In this document: positions 17,602 through 26,500 of the stretch, one piece after another
Layout of the letters: the number at the start of each line of letters is the position of its first letter
Position numbering within the stretch: the stretch's first letter is position 1
Assembly (NCBI GenBank): GCA_014649575.1
Contig: BMTH01000028.1
Coordinates: forward strand, 1 to 39,515
DNA: 39,515 nucleotides
From: Streptomyces griseoincarnatus
GTDB lineage: Bacteria; Actinomycetota; Actinomycetes; Streptomycetales; Streptomycetaceae
Direction of reading: 5' to 3'
Position numbers and translations under genes: made by a program
Notes under the pieces: generated by a model
Seen by the model: only the letters and a program-made list of their open reading frames with translations
Databases searched by the model: none
Told to the model about the DNA's origin: nothing

Positions 17602-17842
17602 GAGGAGGCCGTCCGTGGAGCGGCGCGGCACGGGGTCGGCTCTGCGCCGCTCCACGGCCCCCCTCGGTTCCCCCACGCCTAGGGTCTATCCATCACCCCC
17701 TCCCTGTTCACCCTCACGTGCGGGCGCTCGGAGTGAAGTGGGGGAGTGGAAGGGGGCGCGTTCCCCTGCCGCGCTGCGCTGCTGATCTTCGGGGCCCTAA
17801 GGTCACGGGCAAGGCACCAGGTACGGCACGGCAGGAGGCTCC

Positions 17843-20800
17843 ATGATGCCGTCGCTCGACGCCCCGGGGCACGCCCTCGAGCGGTTCCGGCCCACTGCGG
17901 ACCCCGGGCTGGTCGCGCTTCACGACCTGGCCGGCCGCCCCCGCGGCACCGGTTTCGTCGCCGACCGCCACGGCACCGTGATCACCAGCCACGAGGCCGT
18001 CGACGGCCTGCCCCGTCTCGTGCTGCAGGGCGCGGAGGGCCGCCACAGCATCGTGACCGCCGACGCCGTCGTCCCGCTGCCCGCCCTCGGCCTGGCCCTG
18101 GTCCGCGGCGGCGACCTCGGCGTGGCCCCGCTCCCCGTCACCTCGCGGGACACCGTGCGGACCGGCGCGTACGTGCGGATCCCCGCCGGGGGCTGGCGCG
18201 AGGCGCGGGTGCTCGGGACGACCACGGCCACGTACACCGCCACCGACCGCGCCCACCGCGTCCCCGGCGCCCTGGAACTGGCCGTCGGCACGGCCGGGCG
18301 GGACGCGCTGCGGCTCGGCGGCGGGGCGGCGGGCGGCCCCGTGCTCGACCCGGCGACCGGCACCGTCGTCGGCGTCCTCGGCACCGCGCTGCGCACCGCC
18401 GCCTCCGACGTCGGTTTCGCCGTCCCCCTCCGTCCCACGGTCCCCGCCCTCGCCGCGCTGCTCATGGACAACGCGGCCACGGTCCCCGCGTACGGGACCG
18501 ACCTCAACCTCGCCGGGCTGGTCGGGCTCACCGCCGCCTCGGCGGCCCGCCACGGCCCGCAGCCGATCGTGGAACCGGTCGAACGGGTCGGCGTCCGTGC
18601 CGAGTTGTACGCATTCGAGCAGGGCGAGGCGACCGTCCTGGGCCTCGTCGGGCCGCCCGGCAGCGGCCGCAGCACCGAACTCGCCGCGCTCGCCGCCCGC
18701 CGTCACCGCGCGGGCCTGCCCACGCTGTGGCTGCGCGGGGCCGACCTGCGCGAGGACGACACCTCGGTCGCGGACGCCGCCCGCCGCGCCCTCGAGCGGG
18801 CCGCGGCCGACGTGACGGCCTCGCTGCCGTTCCCGCCGCAGGACCTCGGCGATCTCGCGCCCGAGCGTCTCGCCGCGCTCGCCCGTACCGCCGGCCGCCC
18901 CCTGCTGCTCCTCCTCGACGACCCCGAGCAGATGGCGCCCGGCCTGTACCGGCGGCGCGCCGCGTGGACCGAGGAGACCGTGCGCCGGCTGCACGAGACG
19001 GGCACCCGCCTGGTGGTGTCCTGCGGCGCCGCGCACTGGGAGGAGGCCGGCTACCCGCCCGCCCTGCTGCACTATGGCGGCGCGGGCCCCGAGGGCCTCC
19101 CGCCGTGCGTGGTCCTCGGCGACCTCACCGCCGACGAGGCACGCGAGGCCCGCGCCCGCCACGGCATCCCCGAGGGCGCCGTCACCGACGCCGACGCGGC
19201 CCACCCGCTGACCCTGCGGCTGCTCGCCGAGGTCCGCTCCGACGTCGCCGCGACGACGCCCGACGGCCCCGTCGACCGCGACGACGTGCTCGCCGCCCAC
19301 CTGGACCTGACGTGCCTGCGGATCGCCCAGCGCCTCGCCGGAGGACTCGGCGCCCGCGGCACCGCCGTACGCCGACTGGCAGTACGGGCCGCCGGGAAGG
19401 CGCACGAGGCGGCCCGCCGCTGCCTCGGCACGGAGGACGGGGTGCTGGACCGCGCGTCGTTCGGGGAGCTGTTCCCCGCCTCCGGACCCGGGACCGCCCT
19501 CGACGAGCACGGCGGCACGGCGCCCGGATGGGCGGACGCCGTGCTCGCCGAAGGGCTGCTCGTCCCGGCCGGGGACGGCCACCGGTTCGGGCACGAGGAG
19601 CTCGCGGACTGGCTCCAGGGCGCCCACCTCGACCTCGACGGCGCCCTGCACACCCTGGTGCACGCCCCCGCCGCCGACCCCGTGCCCCGCCACCGCATCG
19701 GACCCGTCATCGAGGCGCTGCTGTGCCTCGCCCGCCGGCACGGCCCCGCCCGGCTCGCCTCCCGCCTCGCGGACCTGACGCACGCCCTGGACGCCGACCC
19801 CGGCTCCTGGTGGGCCTCACGCCTGCTCACCGGCGTCCTCACCCGCGTCCCCGACGCGAGCCCGTACACGGACGTGCTGCGGCTGCTCGCCGACCGTGTC
19901 GTGGCCTGGCGCGAGCAGCGGCGGACCGTCCCTCCCGAACTGGGTCCCGCCTTCTGGACGCGGCTGCGGCTGCCCGTGGAGGCGCGCTGCGCCCTGCTGC
20001 GCCGCCTGGTCCTGGCCGACGGGCCCCCGTGCGAGAGCGGCCCCCGCTTCCTCGACGCCGTCGCCGGGCTGCTCACCGCCGACCCCGCGACCGTCCTGCC
20101 GTACGTGATCCGCTGGTTCGACGACGAGCGGCCCCTGCCGGCCACCCCGCACGCCACCGTGGCGACCGCCGCACAGGCCCTGCTGCACACCCACCGCCAC
20201 GCCGCGCCCGACGCGCTGACCGATGCGCTCGTCGTCAGCCCGCACCGGCGCGCCGACGAACTCCTCGCCGTGCTCGCCGAGGAGGAGCCGGGTGCCCTGT
20301 GCAGGGCCGTCGACCGCTGGGCGGAGGACCCGCGCCCCGCGCGCCGCGCCGCGGCCGTCACCCACGGCCTGCGCGTCGCGCCGTACGCCCGCGACCTCGG
20401 CGACCGCACCCTGCTGCGGTACGCCGCCCTCGCGGTCCTGGTGCGCACCGCCGACCGCGCCCTGCACGGCGGCGCCCTCGCCCTCCTCGTCCGCGACCCG
20501 GACAGCAGGGGACGCCACCTCGCCCGCGCCCTGGAACGGTTCGCGGCCGGCGACCCGCACTTCCCGCCCAGCGCGCTCACCGACGCCCTCACCACGCACA
20601 CCGAGCCCGTCCTCGACGCCTTCCGCGCACGGCTCACGCAGGGCACGGACCCGGACGACACCTTCCGCGCCCTCGCGGACGCCACCACGCCCGCCCTGGC
20701 CCGGCCGGTCGCCGCCCTCGTCCGGGAGGCGACCGTCCGGCGACCCGAGCTGACCGGCTGTGTCGCGGAGTACGCCGACCGCCGCCTCGACCTCGGCCCC

Positions 20801-21238
20801 GCTGTCCGCGCGGTGCTGCGTCTGCTGCTCACCGAACTGCTCGACGGCGGCCCGCGCCCTCTGCGGCAGTCCCTCGCCGGCGTCCTCGCCGCGCCCGGCA
20901 CCTCCGCCTCCCGCCCCCTGCGCCGCGGCCTGCTCGACACGCTCCTCGACCGGGAGACCGACCCCGGCGTGCTCGACGCGGTGCTGCGCGCCGCCGCCCG
21001 CAACACCGGTCCCGAGCTGCGGGTGCTCGTCCACCGCACGGCACTGCTGCTCGTCCGCACCGCCGAGGGCACCGTCCGCCTCGACCGCACCCTCGCCGAT
21101 CTGGCCCGCCACGTGCCGGGCCTCGCGACGGCGGTGGCCGGCTGGCTCACGGACGCCCCGCACGTCTGGGGACCGCTCGTCGGACCCGCCACCCGGGAGG
21201 TGATCGACGAGCTGACGGGCGTGGCCGTGCCCGTCTGA
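17843..21238 (+). CDS. Degenerate trypsin-like domain fused to a P-loop NTPase and long helical tail
   Basis: 1131 residues; ATG 17843 with GGAGG upstream. Residues about 18-205 follow the trypsin/HtrA fold: RGTGFVADRHGTVITSHEAV carries the His (H50). The Asp position reads LGLALV (G83) and the nucleophile loop reads GAAGGP (161-166), so Ala163 replaces Ser. A P-loop NTPase follows: Walker A-like GPPGSGRS (270-277) with Arg in place of Lys, and a Walker B-like LLLLLDDPEQ (about 354-363). The remaining roughly 650 residues are Leu/Ala/Arg-rich and helical, like the sensor regions of STAND proteins. There is no signal peptide or membrane segment, so it is cytosolic. The architecture suggests a signalling or defence scaffold rather than a protease; that is inference. 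It stands alone between truB and ribF. Confidence 0.8.
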   Translation: MMPSLDAPGHALERFRPTADPGLVALHDLAGRPRGTGFVADRHGTVITSHEAVDGLPRLVLQGAEGRHSIVTADAVVPLPALGLALVRGGDLGVAPLPVTSRDTVRTGAYVRIPAGGWREARVLGTTTATYTATDRAHRVPGALELAVGTAGRDALRLGGGAAGGPVLDPATGTVVGVLGTALRTAASDVGFAVPLRPTVPALAALLMDNAATVPAYGTDLNLAGLVGLTAASAARHGPQPIVEPVERVGVRAELYAFEQGEATVLGLVGPPGSGRSTELAALAARRHRAGLPTLWLRGADLREDDTSVADAARRALERAAADVTASLPFPPQDLGDLAPERLAALARTAGRPLLLLLDDPEQMAPGLYRRRAAWTEETVRRLHETGTRLVVSCGAAHWEEAGYPPALLHYGGAGPEGLPPCVVLGDLTADEAREARARHGIPEGAVTDADAAHPLTLRLLAEVRSDVAATTPDGPVDRDDVLAAHLDLTCLRIAQRLAGGLGARGTAVRRLAVRAAGKAHEAARRCLGTEDGVLDRASFGELFPASGPGTALDEHGGTAPGWADAVLAEGLLVPAGDGHRFGHEELADWLQGAHLDLDGALHTLVHAPAADPVPRHRIGPVIEALLCLARRHGPARLASRLADLTHALDADPGSWWASRLLTGVLTRVPDASPYTDVLRLLADRVVAWREQRRTVPPELGPAFWTRLRLPVEARCALLRRLVLADGPPCESGPRFLDAVAGLLTADPATVLPYVIRWFDDERPLPATPHATVATAAQALLHTHRHAAPDALTDALVVSPHRRADELLAVLAEEEPGALCRAVDRWAEDPRPARRAAAVTHGLRVAPYARDLGDRTLLRYAALAVLVRTADRALHGGALALLVRDPDSRGRHLARALERFAAGDPHFPPSALTDALTTHTEPVLDAFRARLTQGTDPDDTFRALADATTPALARPVAALVREATVRRPELTGCVAEYADRRLDLGPAVRAVLRLLLTELLDGGPRPLRQSLAGVLAAPGTSASRPLRRGLLDTLLDRETDPGVLDAVLRAAARNTGPELRVLVHRTALLLVRTAEGTVRLDRTLADLARHVPGLATAVAGWLTDAPHVWGPLVGPATREVIDELTGVAVPV

Positions 21239-21379
21239 CGCCGTCCGGCGCGTGCACGTCGTCACACAGCCCCCATGCCGATGCGAGACGGGGCGGCCCG
21301 GCATGGCACTCTTAGAGCTGCGCAGAGAAGTCCACGGACTCGGGTTCGTCCGACAAGGTTTCGACAAGGAGCAGTCACA

Positions 21380-22342
21380 GTGCAGCGCTGGCGTGGCTTG
21401 GAGGACATCCCCCACGACTGGGGGCGCAGCGTCGTCACCATCGGCTCCTACGACGGGGTGCACCGCGGTCACCAGCTGATCATCCGGCACGCCGTGGACC
21501 GCGCCCGCGCGCTCGGCGTCCCCGCGGTCGTCGTCACCTTCGACCCGCACCCCAGCGAGGTGGTCCGCCCGGGCAGCCACCCGCCGCTGCTCGCCCCGCA
21601 CCACCGGCGCGCGGAGCTCATGGCGGAGCTGGGCGTGGACGCGGTGCTGGTGCTGCCCTTCACCACCGAGTTCTCGAAGCTGTCGCCGGCCGATTTCGTG
21701 GTGAAGGTGCTGGTCGACAAGTTGCACGCCAAGGCCGTCGTCGAGGGCCCCAACTTCCGCTTCGGCCACAAGGCCGCGGGCACGGTGCAGTTCCTCGCCG
21801 AGCAGGGCAAGGTGTACGACTTCGAGGTCGAGGTCGTCGACCTGTTCGTGTCCGGTGAGGCGGGCGGCGGCGAGCCGTTCTCCTCCACGCTGACCCGCCG
21901 GCTGGTCGCCGAGGGCCAGGTCGAGGGCGCCGCCGAGATCCTGGGCCGCCCGCACCGCGTGGAGGGCGTCGTCGTCCGAGGCGCCCAGCGCGGCCGCGAC
22001 CTCGGCTTCCCCACGGCCAACGTGGAGACGCTCCCGCACACCGCGATCCCCGCCGACGGGGTGTACGCGGGCTGGCTGCACGCCCAGGGCGAGGCGATGC
22101 CGGCGGCGATCTCCGTCGGCACCAACCCGCAGTTCGACGGCACCGAGCGGACCGTCGAGGCGTACGCCATCGACCGCGTCGGCCTCGACCTGTACGGGCT
22201 GCACGTCGCCGTGGACTTCCTGGCGTTCGTGCGCGGCCAGGCGAAGTTCGACACGCTGGACGAACTGCTGGCGCAGATGGGGCGGGACGTCGAGCGGTGC
22301 ACGGAGCTCGTCGCGGCCGCCGAGCAGGACAAGGACGCCTGA
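21380..22342 (+). CDS. ribF: Bifunctional riboflavin kinase / FAD synthetase
   Basis: 320 residues. The N-terminal FAD synthetase domain shows IGSYDGVHRGHQ (HxGH-type nucleotidyltransferase motif), VVTFDPHP and FRFGHKAAGT. The C-terminal riboflavin kinase domain has GAQRGRDLGFPTANV and VYAGWLHAQGEAMPAAISVG. It converts riboflavin to FMN and FAD, cofactors also needed by ThyX encoded downstream. GTG 21380 is the start because AAGGAG precedes it at good spacing; an in-frame upstream ATG at 21275 is not supported. The position after truB is conserved in many bacteria. Confidence 0.97.
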   Translation: MQRWRGLEDIPHDWGRSVVTIGSYDGVHRGHQLIIRHAVDRARALGVPAVVVTFDPHPSEVVRPGSHPPLLAPHHRRAELMAELGVDAVLVLPFTTEFSKLSPADFVVKVLVDKLHAKAVVEGPNFRFGHKAAGTVQFLAEQGKVYDFEVEVVDLFVSGEAGGGEPFSSTLTRRLVAEGQVEGAAEILGRPHRVEGVVVRGAQRGRDLGFPTANVETLPHTAIPADGVYAGWLHAQGEAMPAAISVGTNPQFDGTERTVEAYAIDRVGLDLYGLHVAVDFLAFVRGQAKFDTLDELLAQMGRDVERCTELVAAAEQDKDA

Positions 22343-22344
22343 GC

Positions 22345-23354
22345 CGTCGCCCTCCGGTCGGCGTGCCGCCGCCCGGTGGCACGCGGCCTGAGCGGTGCCG
22401 TCGCCGCTCAGGACCCCTGGGACGCGTGCCCGGTACGCCTCGGTCACTCCCGCCCGTTCCGCCTCGTCGCCCGCCGGGATCTGGCAGCGCGCGTGGAATC
22501 GGCAGCCGGACGGGACGCGGGACGGGTCCGGCGGCTCACCGGTGAGGACCACGGGGGCGCCGGGCGCCTCGGGGAGCACCGACAGCAGCGCCTGCGTGCA
22601 GGGGTGCCGGGGAGCGGTCAGCATCTGCTCCACCAGGCCCGTCTCCACGATCCGGCCCAGTTACGTCACCGCCACCTGGTCGGCGATGTTCCAGGCCGGC
22701 CCCAGGCGATGCGTGACGACCAGCGTGGACAGCCCGAGTCCGTCGCGCAGGCGCAGCGCCAGGGTCTCGCCGCGTACGGACCCGTCGAGGGACGCCACCG
22801 GCGCGTCGCCGAAGGGGAGTTCGGGTTCCAGCACCAGCGTGCCCGCGATCATCACCCGCTGCCGCTGCCGCTGCCGCTGCCGCTGACCGCAGGACAGCTC
22901 GTGCGGATGGCGAAGGAAGAAGCGTTCCGGCGGCCGCAGCCCGGTCCGGGACAACGCCTCGGTCACGGCCGCCTGTTCGTCACCGTGGTGGCCGTGGGTG
23001 CGCAGCTCTTCGGCCACCGCGTCGTACACGGTGTGCCGGGGGTTTGAGTGAGCGGCTCGGGTCCTGCAACGCCAAGTGCGCCTGCTCGCGGTACGCCTTC
23101 AGGGAGCGCCCGGAGTACTCCAAGGGCCGTCCGTCGAAGACGACGCCGCCCCCGTTCGGAGCGACGAGTCCCAGCAGTGTGCGGGTCAGAGTGGTCCTGC
23201 CGCACCCCGACGCACCGACCAGGGCGACGATCTCGCCGCGCCGGATGCCGAGATCGACCCCGTCCACGGCCAGGGCGTCGGGCGCGCCGTGCCGCCCAGG
23301 CAAGGCGACGCGCACGCGGTTCGCGCTGAGCAGCGCGGTCTTCATGGGAGTCAT
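22345..23354 (-). pseudogene. Decayed oligopeptide/dipeptide ABC-transporter ATP-binding protein
   Basis: Read on the minus strand, ALAVDGVDLGIRRGEIVALV and GASGCGRTT give the Walker A region (Lys replaced by Arg), then LALQDPSRSLKP. An extra C in a CCCCC run at about 23037-23041 breaks the frame. Dropping one base restores PRHTVYDAVAEELR and the continuation to LSCGQRQR, the ABC signature with Gly replaced by Cys. The signature is followed by extra QR codons from a hexanucleotide expansion. Walker B reads DAPVASLD, with the catalytic Glu changed to Ala. At 22661-22663 a TAA stands where VAV-M/T-Y-LGRIVE would need TAC. After it the frame continues LGRIVETGLVEQM and the oligopeptide-transporter C-terminal signature CRFHARC. 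Several independent lesions show a dead gene, convergent with ribF. No permease or binding-protein gene is nearby. Confidence 0.85.
22857..22884 (-). repeat. Hexanucleotide (GCCGCT) tandem expansion in the ABC pseudogene
   Basis: Four full GCCGCT units (22861-22884) preceded by a partial CGCT. On the coding strand this is an AGCGGC/CAGCGG repeat, adding Gln-Arg pairs right after the ABC signature QRQR. It is typical of replication slippage in a gene no longer under selection. Confidence 0.85.
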
Positions 23355-23595
23355 GGGGTGCGGGGCCTCGCCTCCTTGCCGGGGTGTGGGACGCCCTCGC
23401 GCCGCCGGACCGGCCCCGCGCCTTCGGCCCGCGAGCCGCCCGACTCGTACGCAGGCCGCCCGCCACCCCGCCCGCGCGTCACGCAACGGCTGGTCCTCGA
23501 CCGCGCAGGAGTCCAGCGCCGAAGCGACCCCTCGTTCGGAGGGGCCGCATTCCTGTACGGGCGGTGGGGATGGGGTCCGGTTGTGCCCTGGCGCC

Positions 23596-26500
23596 CTACT
23601 GCTGCGCGGGGCCGGGCTGGCCGGGGTACGGCGGGTAGGGCTGCTGGCCGGGGGCCTGCGGGTAGGGGTGACCCGGCTGTGGCTGCTCGCCCGGGTGGGC
23701 CGGCTGATCTGCGTGGGGCTGCTGGCCCGGCTGGGCCTGCTGGCCGGGGTGGGGCTGTTGGCCCGGCTGGGCCTGCTGGCCGGGGTGGGGCTGTTGGCCC
23801 GGCTGGGCCGGGGGCTGGCCGGGGTGACCCGGCTGTCCGTGTCCCGGCTGTCCCGGGTGTCCCGGGTGGGCGTAGGGCTGGCCCGGTTGGGGCTGAGGTG
23901 CCTGTGGGGCTTGCGGCGCCTGCTGGGGGTGCTGCGGCGGCTGAGGCTGCTGCTGCGGGTACCCGCCCGGCTGGCCGGGGACGGCCTGACCCGGCACGTA
24001 CGGCCCCGGGGCGGGCTGCCCGGGCATGGGCTGTCCGGGAACCGGCTGACCGGGGTAGGGCTGGCCCGGGACCGGCTGGCCCGGCATGGGCTGGCCCGGC
24101 AGGGGCGGGGCGGCGACCGGCGGCGGGTTGCCGTCGGACGTCCACAGCCCGTGCGACTGCTGGTGCCGGACGAAGTCCTCGGCGACCATCGCCGCGAGGT
24201 TGAAGTACGCCTCGCGCACCTTGGGCCGCATCATGTCGAGGTCGACCTCGGCGCCGGCGGCCAGGTGCTCGTCGAACGGCACGACGATCACACCGCGGCA
24301 GCGCGTCTCGAAGTGCGACACGATGTCGTCGACCTTGATCATCTTGCCGGTCTCGCGCACACCGGAGATGACGGTGAGGGACCGGGACACGAGGTCCGCG
24401 TAACCGTGCGCCGACAGCCAGTCCAGCGTGGTGCTGGCGCTGCTCGCACCGTCCACGGACGGCGTGGAGATGATGATGAGCTGGTCGGCGAGGTCCAGCA
24501 CCCCGCGCATGGCGGAGTAGAGCAGACCCGTGCCGGAGTCGGTGAGGATGACCGGGTACTGCTTGCCGAGCACGTCGATCGCGCGCCGGTAGTCCTCGTC
24601 GTTGAACGTCGTGGAGACGGCGGGGTCGACGTCGTTGGCGATGATCTCCAGGCCGGAGGGCGCCTGCGACGTGAACCGCCGGATGTCCATGTAGGAGTTG
24701 AGGTACGGGATCGCCTGGACGAGGTCACGGATGGTGGCCCCGGTCTCGCGCCGCACACGGCGGCCGAGCGTCCCGGCGTCCGGGTTGGCGTCGATCGCCA
24801 GAATCTTGTCCTGCCGCTCGCTGGCGAGCGTGGCGCCGAGCGCGGTGGTGGTGGTCGTCTTGCCGACGCCGCCCTTGAGGCTGATGACGGCGATGCGGTA
24901 GCAGGACAGCACCGGCGTGCGGATCAGCTCCAGCTTCCGCTGCCGCTCGGCCTCCTCCTTCTTCCCGCCCAGCTTGAACCGTGACCCGCCGGTCGCGGGA
25001 CGACTGCTCTTCGCCTTCTGCTTCTTGCTGTTGAGCAGGCGGTCCGACGACAGCTCGACGGCGGCCGTGTAACCGAGAGGTGCGGCGCCGGGGTTGACCG
25101 GCTGACGCTGGTCGTGCTGCACGGGCTGCGGCCAGGCGGTGCCGGTCCGCGGGTCGACGGGCGGCTGCGGAGCCTGGGCTGCCTGCGGGACCTCCGGGGC
25201 CTGGGGCGCCTGCGGGGGCTGAGCCTGGGGTGGTACGCCGGGGTGGGCCGGCTGGGGCTGGCCGGGGTGCGGCTGCGGCTGCGGCTGTGCGGGCGGGGTG
25301 GGTTGCTGAGGGAAGCCGTAACCGCTGGGCTGGGCCGGGGGAGTTGGCCCAGCCGGAGCGCCGGCGGCGGGACCGGGTTGGGGGAAGCCGTACCCGGCGG
25401 GCGGGTTGGGAGCACCCGGCTGCGGCTGGGGCTGCGCCGGTGCGGCGGGCTGCGGGAACCCGTATCCGGGTGGCTGTGTGTGCCCGGCGGGCGGGAAGCC
25501 GTATCCGGCGGGGGGTGCGGGTGGTGTCGGAGCCTGCGGCGGCTGCTGTGCGGCGGGTGCGGAGGGCTCGGCCTGGGGCTGCGCCGGTGTGGCGGGCTGC
25601 GGGAAGCCGTATCCGGGCTGTTGGGCGGGTGGCTGTGTGTGCCCGGCGGGCGGGAAGCCGTATCCGGCGGGGGGTGCGGGTGGTGTCGAAGCCTGGGGTG
25701 GCTGCTGTGCGGAGGGCTTGGCCTGCGGCTGCGCCGGTGCGGCGGGCTGCGGGAACCCGTATCCGGGCGGCTGTGTGGGCCCGGCGGGCGGGAAGCCGTA
25801 CCCGGCGGGAGGCGCGGGTGGTGTCGGAGCCTGCGGCGGCTGCTGCGCCGCAGCTGCCGGCTGTGTCGGCTGTGCCGGAGGCACCGGCGGGGGGTTCCAG
25901 GCAGCCGGCGCCGGTTGGGGCGCCTGCGGCTGGAACGGCGCCTGCGGAGCGGTCGCGCCGCCCTCCGGCGCCTGCGGCTGCGGAGGCCGCACGGACCAGT
26001 CGCCACCCGTCGGCGGAACACTCGGGAACGCGGGCGGAGCCGAAGGCGCCTGAGGAGCGTCGACCGACGCCGGGACGGCATCCTCGGGCTCGTCCTTCTG
26101 CTCGTCAACGCCGGCGGGGACGGAGTCCTCGGGCTCGTCGTCGGACGGCACGGAGTCCTGAGGCTCGTCCTCGCCCTCGGCCACTGTCGGAACCTCGTCC
26201 GCGACGTCGTCGGCCGCCTCGTCCTCGTCGTCCGCGTCGACCGCAGCGGCGCTTTCGACGTCCTCGGGACCGAAGGAGTCGGCGTCGAGCCCTTCTCGCT
26301 CGTCGGCGTCGTCACCGGACTCGGCCGAACCTTCGGAGGCTTCGTCCTCCACGACCACAGGCTCAACCGAAGCCTCGGAGTTGCCGGTGTCGACGCGGCT
26401 GTCGGAACCGGGAACGGCCTCGGAGACGGTCTCGGCCCCGGCGTCGACCTCGGCCCCGGAGACGGTCTCGGCCCCGGCGTCGGCCCCGGCCCCGGAGACG

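Noticed and set aside
17437..17676. Short minus-strand frame in the truB downstream region
   Set aside because: It lies inside a known type of Streptomyces intergenic repeat and has no start site or domain.
22395..22886. Plus-strand frames opposite the ABC pseudogene
   Set aside because: The minus strand carries the recognisable ABC-ATPase sequence; the plus-strand frames are featureless.
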